From Microbacterium endophyticum (GTDB taxonomy: Bacteria; Actinomycetota; Actinomycetes; Actinomycetales; Microbacteriaceae), in contig NZ_CP049255.1 in the NCBI RefSeq assembly GCF_011047135.1, forward strand, positions 1,054,001 to 1,118,000: a DNA stretch of 64,000 nt. Direction: 5' to 3'. Shown here piece after piece: positions 26,362-35,281 of the stretch (positions are counted from its first letter, which is position 1; the number at the start of each line of letters is the position of its first letter). Position numbers and translations under genes: made by a program. The notes below the pieces were generated by a model. It saw only the letters and a list, made by a program, of their open reading frames with translations. It searched no databases and was not told where the DNA came from.

Positions 26362-27822
26362 CTACGAAATCGCCATAACGATGCTCTTCGGCTCGAGGAA
26401 TCCGCGCAGGCCCTCGTCTCCGAGTTCGCGCCCGACGCCCGATACGCCGACGCCGCCAAACGGCAATGCCGGGTCGAAGATGTTGTATGTGTTGATCCAT
26501 ACGGTTCCGGCGTTGATGCCTGCGGCCATCCGGTGTGCACGCGAAAGATCGCGCGTCCACACTCCTGCAGCGAGTCCGTACGCAGTCTGGTTCGCGATCC
26601 GGAGCGCATCGGCTTCATCGTCGAACGGAATGATCCCAACGACGGGGCCGAAGATCTCTTCCTGCGCGATGCGCATGTCGTTCGTCACGTTGCTGAACAG
26701 CGTGGGTTCGACGTAAAAGCCCGGCCCACGCGTGCCGCCGCCCGAGATCAACGTCGCACCCTCATCGATACCGACCTGGATGTAGCCGAGCACGCGCTCC
26801 TGCTGTTCTGCCGATACGAGTGGGCCGACCGTGATGCCACCGTCTAGGCCGTCGCCGACGGGCACCTTCTTGACGGCAGCGCTCAACCGCGCCGTCATTT
26901 CCTCCAGAATCGATCGCTGCACGAGCAGGCGACTCCCTGCCGTGCACATCTGGCCAGAGTGCCCGAACGATGCCCGCATCGCTGTCAGCACAGCGGCATC
27001 GAGGTCGGCGTCTTCGAACACGATGTTGGGGCTCTTTCCACCGAGCTCGAGCGTCAAACGCTTGAAGTCATCAGCGGCACTGTGCATCACCATCCGCCCG
27101 ACTTCTGTCGAACCGGTGAATGTCACCTTTGCGATTCCGGGATGCACAGTGAGCGCTTCGCCCACGCGGCCATCGCCGGTCAGAATACTGACCACACCGG
27201 CAGGAACTCCGGCCTGCTCCATCAGTCGGCCGAGTCGCAACAGGGTGAGCGGGGTGTCCTCGGCCGGCTTAGCGACGACGGGGCATCCCGCGGCAAGCGC
27301 CGGAGCCAGTTTGAACGCCGCCGTCATGATCGGGAAGTTCCACGGCAGGATGATCGCGACCGGGCCCACCGGGTCCATGACGGTGTAGACGTGGTGGCCG
27401 CCGTCATCGATCGGAATGACCGATCCCGTGAGGCGACTGGGTGCTCCGGCGAAGTGCCGGAAGGTGCGCGCGGCGGTTGCCGTGTCGGCGCGAGAGCGCT
27501 CGATCGGTTTGCCGTTGTCGCGAGTTTCGAGCACCGCGAGCTCTTCGAGGTTCTCTTCGATCAAATCAGCCACGCGGTTCAGGATGCGGGTGCGCTCAAG
27601 TGGTGCGAGTCCCCGCCACCGGCGATCTTCGTGAGCGGCGACAGCGGCCGTGACGGCGGCATCGACATCAGCGACTGTCGCGTCGGCAACAGTCGTGATG
27701 ACTTCTTGAGTCGCCGGGTCAATGACCTGGCGCACATCGCGCTCTCCGAGCGCAGTCCACTCACCAGCGATCAAGAACGGCTCGTACTCGGGCAGGGTCG
27801 TGGCGTCAGTGCGAATGCTCAT
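26362..27822 (-). CDS. NAD(P)-dependent aldehyde dehydrogenase
   Basis: A 486-residue enzyme of normal family length. It has the cofactor motif FTGSTEVGRMV, the general-base Glu in LELGGKSPN and the catalytic Cys in GHSGQMCTAGSRLLV. The C-terminal NPALPFGGVGVSG-like segment (here DPALPFGGVGVSGVGRE) is typical of betaine-aldehyde and gamma-glutamyl-aminoaldehyde dehydrogenases such as PuuC. It most likely oxidises the aldehyde made by an amine oxidase or the GMC enzyme of this island. It follows the GS-like gene by 15 bp. Confidence 0.93.
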   Translation of the reverse strand: MSIRTDATTLPEYEPFLIAGEWTALGERDVRQVIDPATQEVITTVADATVADVDAAVTAAVAAHEDRRWRGLAPLERTRILNRVADLIEENLEELAVLETRDNGKPIERSRADTATAARTFRHFAGAPSRLTGSVIPIDDGGHHVYTVMDPVGPVAIILPWNFPIMTAAFKLAPALAAGCPVVAKPAEDTPLTLLRLGRLMEQAGVPAGVVSILTGDGRVGEALTVHPGIAKVTFTGSTEVGRMVMHSAADDFKRLTLELGGKSPNIVFEDADLDAAVLTAMRASFGHSGQMCTAGSRLLVQRSILEEMTARLSAAVKKVPVGDGLDGGITVGPLVSAEQQERVLGYIQVGIDEGATLISGGGTRGPGFYVEPTLFSNVTNDMRIAQEEIFGPVVGIIPFDDEADALRIANQTAYGLAAGVWTRDLSRAHRMAAGINAGTVWINTYNIFDPALPFGGVGVSGVGRELGDEGLRGFLEPKSIVMAIS

Positions 27823-27837
27823 ATGGTGCTCCTCAGC

Positions 27838-29367
27838 TCAAAAGATGCCGAAATATTCGCGCTGTTCCCAGTCAGAAACGTGGCGCATGTATCGCGCATA
27901 CTCTGCGCGCTTGATGGTTGCGTACCAGTCCACCACGGTGTCACCAAGCGCTGCGCGGAAGACATCATCGACAACGAGCGCATCGACAGCTTCCGAGAGC
28001 GAGGCGGGCAACGGTGTGGCGTCAGTCATATAGGGGTCGGTCGTCGGCGCGGGCGGAATGAGCCCACGCTCCATGCCGTCGAGACCACTAATGATCTGAG
28101 ATGCGATGTAGAGGTAAGGGTTCGCGGCGGGCTCACCCGAACGGTTCTCTAGTCGTGTTGCCGGATCGCCGGCACCACCGACAGCCCGAATCATCGCGCC
28201 CTTGTTGTCGATCCCCCACGCGATGCGGTCGGGAGCAAGTGAGAACGGCTGGTAGCGCTTGTAGCCGTTGACGGTAGGAGTTGTGAACGATGCCGCGGCC
28301 GCAGCATGCGCGAGTAGTCCGCCGAGATACGCCGAAGCCGTGAGCGACAGTGTCGTACCGGCAGCATCCGGTACAAAAGCGTGCGCACCCGTGGCGAGTT
28401 CGTAGAGCGACTGGTGCAAGTGCCATCCGGTCGACGCGCCCTCGGCGCCCTGCGGTCGCGACATGAAAGTGGCGTGATAACCGTTGGCGGCGCAAATCCG
28501 CCGGACGGCTGAGCGACACAGCACGATCGCATCGGCGATGCGCGCCGCATCCCCAGCTTCCATCGTGATTTCGAGCTGGCTCGGGCCGAACTCGAGTTCG
28601 ATCGAACGCAACGGCAGATCGAGCAGCGTAAGGCCGCGATACAGCGCATCAACGAGCGGCTGCAGTTCGTCGAGCCCCTCTTCGTGGAGAAGCTGCGCGC
28701 CACGAGTGGTGGGGTGCGCCTCAACCACGTTTCCGGGCCGCCCCGGAGCGCCGACGTGCGCAGGAGTGAGTTCTTCACCGGCGTCACGAAAGACATGAAA
28801 TTCGAGTTCTGCCCCGACCGTCATTCCGAACCCACGGGCGGCGAGCGCATCGAGTTCGTTGTGCAAAATCGTGCGCGTGCAAAACGGCACGGGCGACCCA
28901 TCGGGGAATCTGAGCGAGCACAGTACCCAGGCGGTGCGCTCGGTCCACGGCAGCACCCGGAAGGTTTCGGGGTCGGGCACGAGCACGATGTCACCAGCTC
29001 CGCTGAAGCCGGTGACCCCGACACCGGTCTCTTCGGAGAAGACCGAGAAAACCGACTGACCAGAGGTGTCTTTCAACAGCAGCGAGCTCGGCGCCGTGAC
29101 GCCGGACCGGAGCGCTGTCGCAACCGCCGCGCGTGCGAGGGTCTTGCCCCGAAGTATGCCGTGCTGGTCAACGAACGAGAATCGCACCATTTCGATGCCG
29201 AGTTCGTCCATGACTCGTCGCATCTGGCCAGCGGCTGCATACTGCGCTTCGCTCCAGAGCTCATGGCGACCGATGAAGCCTTCGCGGTCTTTTGCGAGCA
29301 TCGGTCGTGCCGACACTCCGCCGCCGCCTTCAGCGATCGGGCGCTCGTCTACGTTCCGCTCATGCAT
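27838..29367 (-). CDS. Glutamine-synthetase-like gamma-glutamyl ligase
   Basis: A 509-residue GS-fold ligase. I set the start at ATG 29367, overlapping the Rieske stop by 8 bp; longer open frames upstream lie within the Rieske gene. Visible GS elements are FVDQHGILRGKTL, TVGAELEFHVF (metal Glu), SIELEFGPSQLEITMEAG, GWHLHQSL, the ATP region YKRYQPFSLAPDRIAWG and ENRSGEPAANPYLY. It differs from housekeeping GlnA and resembles GlnA-like enzymes that attach glutamate to polyamines or aromatic amines (PuuA, aniline TdnQ/AtdA1). Next to a Rieske oxygenase and an aldehyde dehydrogenase, gamma-glutamylation of the amine substrate is the best guess. Confidence 0.85.
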   Translation of the reverse strand: MHERNVDERPIAEGGGGVSARPMLAKDREGFIGRHELWSEAQYAAAGQMRRVMDELGIEMVRFSFVDQHGILRGKTLARAAVATALRSGVTAPSSLLLKDTSGQSVFSVFSEETGVGVTGFSGAGDIVLVPDPETFRVLPWTERTAWVLCSLRFPDGSPVPFCTRTILHNELDALAARGFGMTVGAELEFHVFRDAGEELTPAHVGAPGRPGNVVEAHPTTRGAQLLHEEGLDELQPLVDALYRGLTLLDLPLRSIELEFGPSQLEITMEAGDAARIADAIVLCRSAVRRICAANGYHATFMSRPQGAEGASTGWHLHQSLYELATGAHAFVPDAAGTTLSLTASAYLGGLLAHAAAAASFTTPTVNGYKRYQPFSLAPDRIAWGIDNKGAMIRAVGGAGDPATRLENRSGEPAANPYLYIASQIISGLDGMERGLIPPAPTTDPYMTDATPLPASLSEAVDALVVDDVFRAALGDTVVDWYATIKRAEYARYMRHVSDWEQREYFGIF

Positions 29368-30697
29368 CGACGGTGACCTCAGCATGCTCCTTCGGCGCTG
29401 CCCACGGCGATTGCGCGCGGCGCTCGTTTTCACGTTCAACCCAGCGCGTCTGCCAGGCTTCGTTGGCCGAGATCGTGTCCATCGCGAGTGGCCCCGTGAG
29501 CGCTGCGGCTTCTTCGGCACTGACCGGGTGAGAGGGGGTCTGCCCACCAGCGGCGAATGAATCGATAGCGCGCAGCAGCATCCGCCTGTTGGCCGTCACC
29601 GCTCGATCTGACACGCCCAGTCGCTCAACCGTGCGGTCTTGGATCGGGCCCATGCTCTCGACGGCCCACTGATCGTGCACGTTGATGTCGAGACCCATGC
29701 CCGTGTAGGTGAGGTCTTTCTGCTCTTGCGGGTCGAAGCCCCAGTTGTTGCTGCGGTTTCGCACGGGGCGATAGTCAGGAAGCGTGACCCCCTCGAGCCG
29801 CTGCTGCAGGAGGGTGTCTTTGTCGGTCTTGTCGGCGAAGTCGTACCAAATCATGAACCAGTAGTGGTGGTCGTCGTCGATCGGCACATGCCACTGCGTG
29901 AAGACCTTGGTATTACCGAACGGCACGACGAAGGCATTCGGGAACATCAGGTTGGTCACGCGAACGTGCTTGATGTCTTCCGTGAGCTGGCGAAGTGCGA
30001 ATACGCGCAGGCCGTGGTCGGCGGTTTCGACCTCGATGTCGGGACGGTTGCTCTCGCCCACGAGCATCGAGAGCTTTTTGCCGGTGCCCTCGACTTCTTC
30101 GGCGAACTGCTGGCCGTACATCTCCCGCGGGTCTTCCTGAATGAACTTGTGCAGGAAAGAAACGTGACTCGGGTCGATTCCGCCCTCGAGCCCCTGCAAC
30201 CAGTTGCACTCCCAGAGTCCCTTGAAGGCGAACGTGTACTCCTCGGGGGCCACGAAGCAGTCGTAGTCAGGGAATGGGGGCGGGTCGCCCGCACCCATGT
30301 ACGTGAAGATGATGCCGTTTTTTTCGACACACGGATAGTTGGCGATGCGGATCTTTCCGAGGAACTGGCTGTGATCGGGTTCGGCGGGCTGCTCGATGCA
30401 CTTGCCCTCACCGTTATAGAGCCACCCGTGATACAGGCAGCGGATGCCGCCTTCTTCGAGGCGACCGTACGAGAGGTCGACGCCGCGGTGTGCACAGAAC
30501 CGGCTGATAAGACCCCAGCCCTGGCGCTTTTTGAACAGCACGAGGTCTTCGCTCATGATGCGGAGCGCTTTGACCGGGCGATCGCCGGGCATTTCGGAAA
30601 CGAGTGCCGCCGGCTGCCAGTACGAGCGCAGCAGGTTGCCGAGCGGCGTGCCCGGGCCGGAACGGGTGATCTTCTCGTTATCTTCCTGTTTCAGCAT
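29360..30697 (-). CDS. Rieske non-heme iron oxygenase, alpha subunit
   Basis: A 445-residue oxygenase. The Rieske centre is Cys68-x-His70 and Cys87-x2-His90 (FCAHRG, CLYHGW). The mononuclear iron site is in LQGLEGGIDPSHVSFLH, with the two His in DPSHVSFLH. The layout matches phthalate-4,5-dioxygenase and related single-subunit oxygenases that take electrons directly from a PDR-type reductase, and no beta-subunit gene is present. Such enzymes hydroxylate rings or remove N- or O-alkyl groups. The matching reductase is the gene just upstream at 30756-31700. The operator pair overlaps the presumed promoter 15-43 bp before the ATG. Confidence 0.92.
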   Translation of the reverse strand: MLKQEDNEKITRSGPGTPLGNLLRSYWQPAALVSEMPGDRPVKALRIMSEDLVLFKKRQGWGLISRFCAHRGVDLSYGRLEEGGIRCLYHGWLYNGEGKCIEQPAEPDHSQFLGKIRIANYPCVEKNGIIFTYMGAGDPPPFPDYDCFVAPEEYTFAFKGLWECNWLQGLEGGIDPSHVSFLHKFIQEDPREMYGQQFAEEVEGTGKKLSMLVGESNRPDIEVETADHGLRVFALRQLTEDIKHVRVTNLMFPNAFVVPFGNTKVFTQWHVPIDDDHHYWFMIWYDFADKTDKDTLLQQRLEGVTLPDYRPVRNRSNNWGFDPQEQKDLTYTGMGLDINVHDQWAVESMGPIQDRTVERLGVSDRAVTANRRMLLRAIDSFAAGGQTPSHPVSAEEAAALTGPLAMDTISANEAWQTRWVERENERRAQSPWAAPKEHAEVTVDA

Positions 30698-30711
30698 GAG
30701 CTAAGCCCTTC

Positions 30712-30740
30712 GGTATCCGATATGTAAGTAATTGTATCCA
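30712..30740 (-). promoter_or_regulatory. Predicted GntR operator pair, Rieske operon promoter
   Basis: GGTATCC begins at 30712 and TGTATCC at 30733, 21 bp apart, in the 58-bp gap between the reductase stop and the Rieske start. Read on the reverse strand, the second half-site contains GGATACAAT, with TACAAT a plausible -10 box, so binding would block the polymerase. This is the promoter of the roughly 13.8 kb catabolic operon. Confidence 0.6.
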
Positions 30741-30755
30741 CTTTGTGTGGTGAGT

Positions 30756-31700
30756 CTATGCGTCGAGCACAAGCAGTGCGCAGTTAGCGCGTGAAACGCA
30801 GACCATCATGCAGTCGTTCTGCGCCCGTTCTTGCGGCGTCAGCACGAAGTCACGGTGCTCGACTTCGCCGTCGAGCACCTTCGTCTCGCAACTGCCGCAA
30901 ATACCCTCTTCGCAGTCAGTGAGCACGTCAACGCCAGCCGCACGAATGACTTCGAGCACGCTCTGTTCGGGCTGAACGTCTAGGTCTAAGCCCGTGCTTG
31001 CGAGCCGCACAGTGAATGCACCACCCGGCTCGTACTCCACTTCGGGAGCCGAGAAATACTCGAGGTGAAGGCGCTCACTCGCTTCAGGCAGCAGCTGCGA
31101 AACCGAAGACATGAGCACTTCGGGCCCACACACGTAGATGTGCGCAGTCGGATGCGCGGCGATGACAGCGGCAAGATCTGCGCGCTCGCTCTCGTCGCGC
31201 GCAACGATGTCAACGCGATCGCCATACGCCTTCAGCTCGTCAGTGAAGGCCATCCGGTCACGTGTCGCGCCGAGGTAGAGCAGACGCCACTCCACATCGG
31301 TTGCCGCCACACTCGCAATCATCGGAAGGATCGGAGTGATACCAATTCCGCCGGCGATGAAAATGTAGTCGGTAGCATCCGTCAGCGCGAAGTGATTGCG
31401 CGGGCCGCGCACCGTCACTTCATCACCCACGCGAACGCTTTCGTGAATGGCCTTCGAGCCACCACGGCTATCGCTCTCACGGAGAACCGCGATACGGAGG
31501 CGCTCGGATGCCGGATCACCACACAACGAATACTGACGAACGGGCGCGCCGGCGAGTACAAGGTCAATGTGGGCACCAGGTGACCACGCCGGAAAGTGCC
31601 CCGAGAGCGGCTCGAGCTCGAGCGAAAGCACGCCGTCCGCTTCGCGCGTCATCGTGCGGACGCGGGCGGGAAGATCAGCAGCCTCTTCTTGCGTCGTCAT
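30756..31700 (-). CDS. PDR/VanB-type oxygenase reductase (FMN, NAD, 2Fe-2S)
   Basis: A 314-residue iron-sulfur flavoprotein. The flavin-binding segment VRQYSLCGDP is near residue 55, the NAD-binding GGIGITPILPM near 118, and a C-terminal plant-type 2Fe-2S domain carries DCEEGICGSCETKVL and the last Cys in MMVCVSRA. This order (flavin, NAD, ferredoxin) is that of phthalate dioxygenase reductase and VanB. It passes electrons from NAD(P)H to the Rieske oxygenase. Its ATG lies 3 bp from an operator half-site, whose AGGA may also serve as the ribosome-binding site. Confidence 0.93.
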   Translation of the reverse strand: MTTQEEAADLPARVRTMTREADGVLSLELEPLSGHFPAWSPGAHIDLVLAGAPVRQYSLCGDPASERLRIAVLRESDSRGGSKAIHESVRVGDEVTVRGPRNHFALTDATDYIFIAGGIGITPILPMIASVAATDVEWRLLYLGATRDRMAFTDELKAYGDRVDIVARDESERADLAAVIAAHPTAHIYVCGPEVLMSSVSQLLPEASERLHLEYFSAPEVEYEPGGAFTVRLASTGLDLDVQPEQSVLEVIRAAGVDVLTDCEEGICGSCETKVLDGEVEHRDFVLTPQERAQNDCMMVCVSRANCALLVLDA

Positions 31701-31703
31701 TCT

Positions 31704-31732
31704 TGGATCCTAACATCAGTACTCTGGATCCA
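31704..31732. promoter_or_regulatory. Predicted GntR operator pair between reductase and regulator genes
   Basis: TGGATCCT begins at 31704 and TGGATCCA at 31725, 21 bp apart, in the 137-bp divergent gap between the reductase (start 31700) and GntR (start 31838) genes. Each half-site is itself a near-palindrome around GGATCC. The location next to the regulator gene is what links the motif to the GntR protein and suggests autoregulation. Confidence 0.75.
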
Positions 31733-31837
31733 ATTAATTGAATTGTGGACGCCACACCGTCGAGTGCAAGATGGTGCAGAAAGGCTCTGATACCGTTCGA
31801 AACGCGCGGTAGTGGGCCGCGTTGCGGAGAGGAATCC

Positions 31838-32554
31838 ATGCCGTCGACCGAGCAACTAGACGTCACTGACGCCAGCGGGCACGCGCTCGTTGACGAGATC
31901 GCTGCCAAGATTCGGGCGCGCATCATGTCAGGTGACATCCCGATCGGATCGCAACTGCGACAGGCAGAACTTGCGACCGATTTTGGCGTCAGCCGCACAC
32001 CGATTCGCGAAGCACTCCGCCAGCTGCAAACGGGTGGCCTCATTGACGTCGTCCCCAATCGTGGCGCCGTTGTGCGGGTTCCTTCCCCATGGGAAGTGCG
32101 CGAAGCGTATGAAGTGCGTGCCGAGCTCGAAGCTCTCGCCGCCTCACGCGCTGTGAGCCGTATCTCCCGCGGCGAAATCGAGCGACTTCGCACAGCGAAT
32201 CAGGAGATGTTCGACCGATCCGCCGCCGAGAGCGATGCTTCTGCAGACCCCTCAACACGCCGCGACAATGACGTTTTTCACACCACGATCACGAGCGTGT
32301 CGAGCAATGCTCGGCTGGCCAGGTCGATCGATGAGATCAACGAGAACTTTCCGCGAAATGTCTCAGCACAACTCCTCACGAACGATGCCCGCCACCGCGA
32401 AGAGAACTTTCACGAGCACGGCCGCATCATCGACGCGCTCGAGCGGGGCGACGAAGAGGCCGCAGCGCGCGAAATGCGCGAGCACGTACTAAAGGCCGGC
32501 GAGCAACTTGCGCGGTGGTACGAGCGCCGCTCGTCCACAGTCTTCCGGGGCTGA
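31838..32554 (+). CDS. GntR family transcriptional regulator, FCD (FadR-like) subfamily
   Basis: A 238-residue regulator. ATG 31838 has GGAGAGG in front; an in-frame GTG 93 bp upstream would give an atypical N-terminus. The winged helix is at residues 15-85 with GSQLRQAELATDFGVSRTPIREALRQLQTGG. The C-terminal FCD domain has candidate metal ligands in RRDNDVFHTT and ENFHEHGRIIDAL. Such proteins bind small carboxylates and usually repress catabolic operons. It is the only regulator gene inside the island and stands beside one of the six 21-bp-spaced operators, so it is the prime candidate for controlling all of them. Confidence 0.92.
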   Translation: MPSTEQLDVTDASGHALVDEIAAKIRARIMSGDIPIGSQLRQAELATDFGVSRTPIREALRQLQTGGLIDVVPNRGAVVRVPSPWEVREAYEVRAELEALAASRAVSRISRGEIERLRTANQEMFDRSAAESDASADPSTRRDNDVFHTTITSVSSNARLARSIDEINENFPRNVSAQLLTNDARHREENFHEHGRIIDALERGDEEAAAREMREHVLKAGEQLARWYERRSSTVFRG

Positions 32555-32624
32555 CCCCGCAACCCGCAGCATCCCCCTCCACCCGAGCCCGCAGCATCCC
32601 CGCCGCCCGAGCCCCTTACCCCCA

Positions 32625-32682
32625 CCCATGTCTCACTTATTCAGCTCTGGGGGCTCGGCGAGGTGAATAAGTGAGACATGGG
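32625..32682. repeat. Long palindromic repeat, copy 1 (19-bp perfect arms)
   Basis: CCCATGTCTCACTTATTCA (32625-32643) pairs perfectly with 32664-32682 across a 20-nt GC-rich loop. The AT-rich arms stand out from the surroundings. Two further copies lie between treZ and treY (59801-59855 and 59886-59940). It lies 70 bp after the GntR stop, so it could also end transcription, but the shared sequence shows it is a dispersed repeat. Confidence 0.85.
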
Positions 32683-32708
32683 CGACGGTGCGGCGGGAGG
32701 GGAGCAGT

Positions 32709-32783
32709 GGGGAGCCGTGCGGAGGGGAGCCGTGCGGAGGGGAGCCGTGCGGCGGGGAGCCGTGCGGAGGGGAGCGGTGGGCG
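32709..32783. repeat. G-rich 15-bp tandem repeat
   Basis: About five copies of GGGGAGCCGTGCGGA, with small changes in the fourth and fifth, follow directly after palindrome copy 1. The block GGCGACGGTGCGG flanks the array on both sides. The array is outside any gene; the next gene ends at 32800. Confidence 0.85.
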
Positions 32784-32799
32784 ACGGTGCGGAGGGGAG

Positions 32800-33333
32800 C
32801 TAGAGCAGCATCGCCGCTGTCATCAGAAGCGTGCCCGACCCCATCGTGATGTGCTGCGCTCGGGCCGTCCAGCCGCCGCGGTGGGCGCGCACGAGAGTGA
32901 CCGCTCCGTAGATGGCAGGAAGAAGCAGAAGCAGCGCCGCCGACCCCGATCCGGTGCCCCCGTGGTGGCCGCCGCCAATAGCGCTTGCACTACTCACAGT
33001 CGCGTCGTGGATGCCACTGCCCATAAGCGCGACCATCGGCACCATGCTGAGGCATCCGAGTGCGCCATCGGCAACGAGCGAACGGATGCCTCGATCGCTC
33101 CGTGAGCTGTTTCGACCGGAGACGACAGTCACGGCCACGGCGCATGCAATGAGCGCTCCTGCCCAAAAAATCGGTGCGATCGCGGGGGTCTCGCGCGAAA
33201 CATCGAGCATCGCGGCGATCATCACAACTGCCGAAATGACTCCGCTCGTGCGACGATGCGTTCGATCGGCAACGAGGCAGCACCCGCCCGCGATCATGGC
33301 GATCAGCCCGAGCGCGTGAAGGGCCGATGCCAT
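32800..33333 (-). CDS. Small integral membrane protein, unidentified
   Basis: A 177-residue protein starting at ATG 33333, one base after the copper amine oxidase stop. It has five or six hydrophobic helices (LHALGLIAMIAGGCCLVAD, SGVISAVVMIAAMLDV, IFWAGALIACAVAVTVV and so on), a His/Gly loop GGGHHGGTGSG and two Met-rich ends. I do not recognise the family; similar actinobacterial proteins carry DUF labels such as DUF5134, which I cannot confirm. The tight link to a copper enzyme and the His and Met residues allow a role in metal handling, but this is speculation. Confidence 0.65.
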   Translation of the reverse strand: MASALHALGLIAMIAGGCCLVADRTHRRTSGVISAVVMIAAMLDVSRETPAIAPIFWAGALIACAVAVTVVSGRNSSRSDRGIRSLVADGALGCLSMVPMVALMGSGIHDATVSSASAIGGGHHGGTGSGSAALLLLLPAIYGAVTLVRAHRGGWTARAQHITMGSGTLLMTAAMLL

Positions 33334-33334
33334 C

Positions 33335-35281
33335 TCAGTGGCAGTGGCACTCGGTCGAGCCGTGCGCAGATTCCTTCGGAGCAGGCGCGTGGCAGTGCGC
33401 TGCGGCAGACGACGGCACGTCCAGAGCCGGGTTCCGGTCGAAGAAGCCGTCGGGCTCCATGCGCAACCCGATGCGCTGCAACGGCATGATGGGCCAGTCC
33501 TCGGGGCGCACGTAGTGGTGCACACCCACGATGGGCCACACGACAAGCTCAGCGCCGTCGAGGGGCCGGTCAGCCTCTTGCCACGCCGTGATGCCCTCTT
33601 CGCCGAGCGGCGCCTGGTTGGGATATTCGCCCGCAATAAAACGCTCCGACGCGTCGTAGGCGGTTGCCCACAGGTGCTTCGAGATGAAGGGGGCCTTTCG
33701 CTCGACAACGCTGCCGGGACGCGCGAAGAGCCGCGTCGTATTGGGCAGCACGAGACGGAAAGAGGTGGCATCCCCGTATCGGTTGGTGCGGTCGGTGCTC
33801 TCGATTCGCCAATGCACAGCCCGCGATGGATCGTTGACGCGTGCCGCCTCTTTTTCAGAAGCGATTGTTGTCGGCACCATCTTCACAGCGTTGCCGTAGG
33901 GGTTCAGGGTCTCGTCTTCTTCGACCTCGGCGTGCACCTCGACAAGACGGTTCTTCGGCCCATCGATTGCCGTGTCCATGCGGATCGCGAAGTAGTGCTG
34001 GTGCGTCGGCGCCTGGACGTTGGGCGCGACCATACGCCCGTAGGCGGGTTCGTCGCCGTCGTCGATTCCTGACACAGACAGGATGCCGGTGAGCTTCACT
34101 TCGAGTTCGATCGCGCCGTCCTGATACAGCGACCAGTAGAAGCCGTAGTCGTAGTTCGCGACCGTCGCGAAGAACGAGATCACGAGGCGGCGCTGGCGAC
34201 GTACTTCGGATTCTCCGATGCGGGTATTGACGTGCTTCCAGAGAATCGAATCGTCTTCTTCGTGCATGCAGATGCCGTTGACGATCGTCTTCGCATCACC
34301 CTGACCATCGATGTAGTGCGAATCGAAGTACTGGATCTCGCCGAGGCAGTCGCAACCGAGCTCGAGGGACGCGGTGAGGGGGCCGGCTCCGTACTCACCC
34401 CAGTCGAAGAAGTTCTTTCGGTAAGCAGTCGGGTCAGAATCGAGATACGGCACATACATTTCGTTGATTGCGGCGCGGCGAAGAATGGGACGGAGGGTGT
34501 CGCCATCCTGGTAGCCGATGTCGTGCAGCACGAGACCTTCACGGTGTGTGAAGCCGATACGGAACGACCAGTTCTGCCAAGTAACCGAGTGCCCATCGAC
34601 TTTGAAGCCGGGCCCCTCCGGCTGGGTGATTTCAAGGGGAGCGACCTCGCGGTCTGGTCCCCACGTTCCGGAGCGGTAGTTGCCTGTCTCGCTCGCCATC
34701 GGCAGCACACCGTGGTCTTCGAGGCGCACGACTTCGAGCGTTTCCAGGTCGATGATCGGCACGAGGCCGGCGACGGGGCGCGCGTAGCCATTGTCGTCCT
34801 CAGACTCGCGGTGCCAGACGGTTCCCCACGACAGGCGACGATCAGCCAGGTCTTCGGGCTCGAAACCAGTGATCGATTCCGGGTCGACCCAGACGAGAGA
34901 CGAGTCGAGGATGCCACGCTTGGCCAGCGCCTCTTTTAAGATCGGGCTGTTGCGAGCAGCGATCGAGACCATGCGCGCTTCGTCCGAGGAGACACCGGGG
35001 CGCTTTGCGTCAACCGGGTTCCAGCCCGACAGCGATGCTTCACGGTCTATCCCAGACGACCAGCCTGTGATCTCCCATGCCGCGTGCTCATCGGGATTCA
35101 TCACGACGAGCCGCACGGGGCGCCCCTGACCGTCGGCGAGCGCGCGCGCGAGGCCCTCTTCGACCGCGATCCCCCAGAACCGTGGCTTCTCGCCGATGCG
35201 GGTGTCGGCCTTGACCAGGTTGGAAATCTCGTCGATCTCTGCGGGAGTGATAGGGCTACTCCAGTGGCGCGTCACAGTCAT
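33335..35281 (-). CDS. Copper-containing primary amine oxidase
   Basis: A 648-residue enzyme of the topaquinone amine oxidase family. The cofactor precursor Tyr is in TVANYDYGF near residue 376 (consensus NY[DE]). Two copper His are in PTHQHYFAIRMD near 428 and the third in VGVHHYVRPEDWP near 588. The catalytic Asp lies in the segment LFDWGEYGAG-like region (here NFFDWGEYGAG). It oxidises a primary amine to aldehyde, ammonia and hydrogen peroxide. The last 22 residues are rich in His and Cys (AAHCHAP, ECHCH), a metal-binding tail. It has no signal peptide and is probably cytoplasmic. Its start overlaps the gamma-glutamyltransferase stop by 4 bp. Confidence 0.93.
   Translation of the reverse strand: MTVTRHWSSPITPAEIDEISNLVKADTRIGEKPRFWGIAVEEGLARALADGQGRPVRLVVMNPDEHAAWEITGWSSGIDREASLSGWNPVDAKRPGVSSDEARMVSIAARNSPILKEALAKRGILDSSLVWVDPESITGFEPEDLADRRLSWGTVWHRESEDDNGYARPVAGLVPIIDLETLEVVRLEDHGVLPMASETGNYRSGTWGPDREVAPLEITQPEGPGFKVDGHSVTWQNWSFRIGFTHREGLVLHDIGYQDGDTLRPILRRAAINEMYVPYLDSDPTAYRKNFFDWGEYGAGPLTASLELGCDCLGEIQYFDSHYIDGQGDAKTIVNGICMHEEDDSILWKHVNTRIGESEVRRQRRLVISFFATVANYDYGFYWSLYQDGAIELEVKLTGILSVSGIDDGDEPAYGRMVAPNVQAPTHQHYFAIRMDTAIDGPKNRLVEVHAEVEEDETLNPYGNAVKMVPTTIASEKEAARVNDPSRAVHWRIESTDRTNRYGDATSFRLVLPNTTRLFARPGSVVERKAPFISKHLWATAYDASERFIAGEYPNQAPLGEEGITAWQEADRPLDGAELVVWPIVGVHHYVRPEDWPIMPLQRIGLRMEPDGFFDRNPALDVPSSAAAHCHAPAPKESAHGSTECHCH

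Noticed and set aside
26959..28152. A 397-codon forward open frame
   Set aside because: It is antisense to the aldehyde dehydrogenase and GS-like genes and has the Arg/His/Cys-rich composition of a shadow frame.
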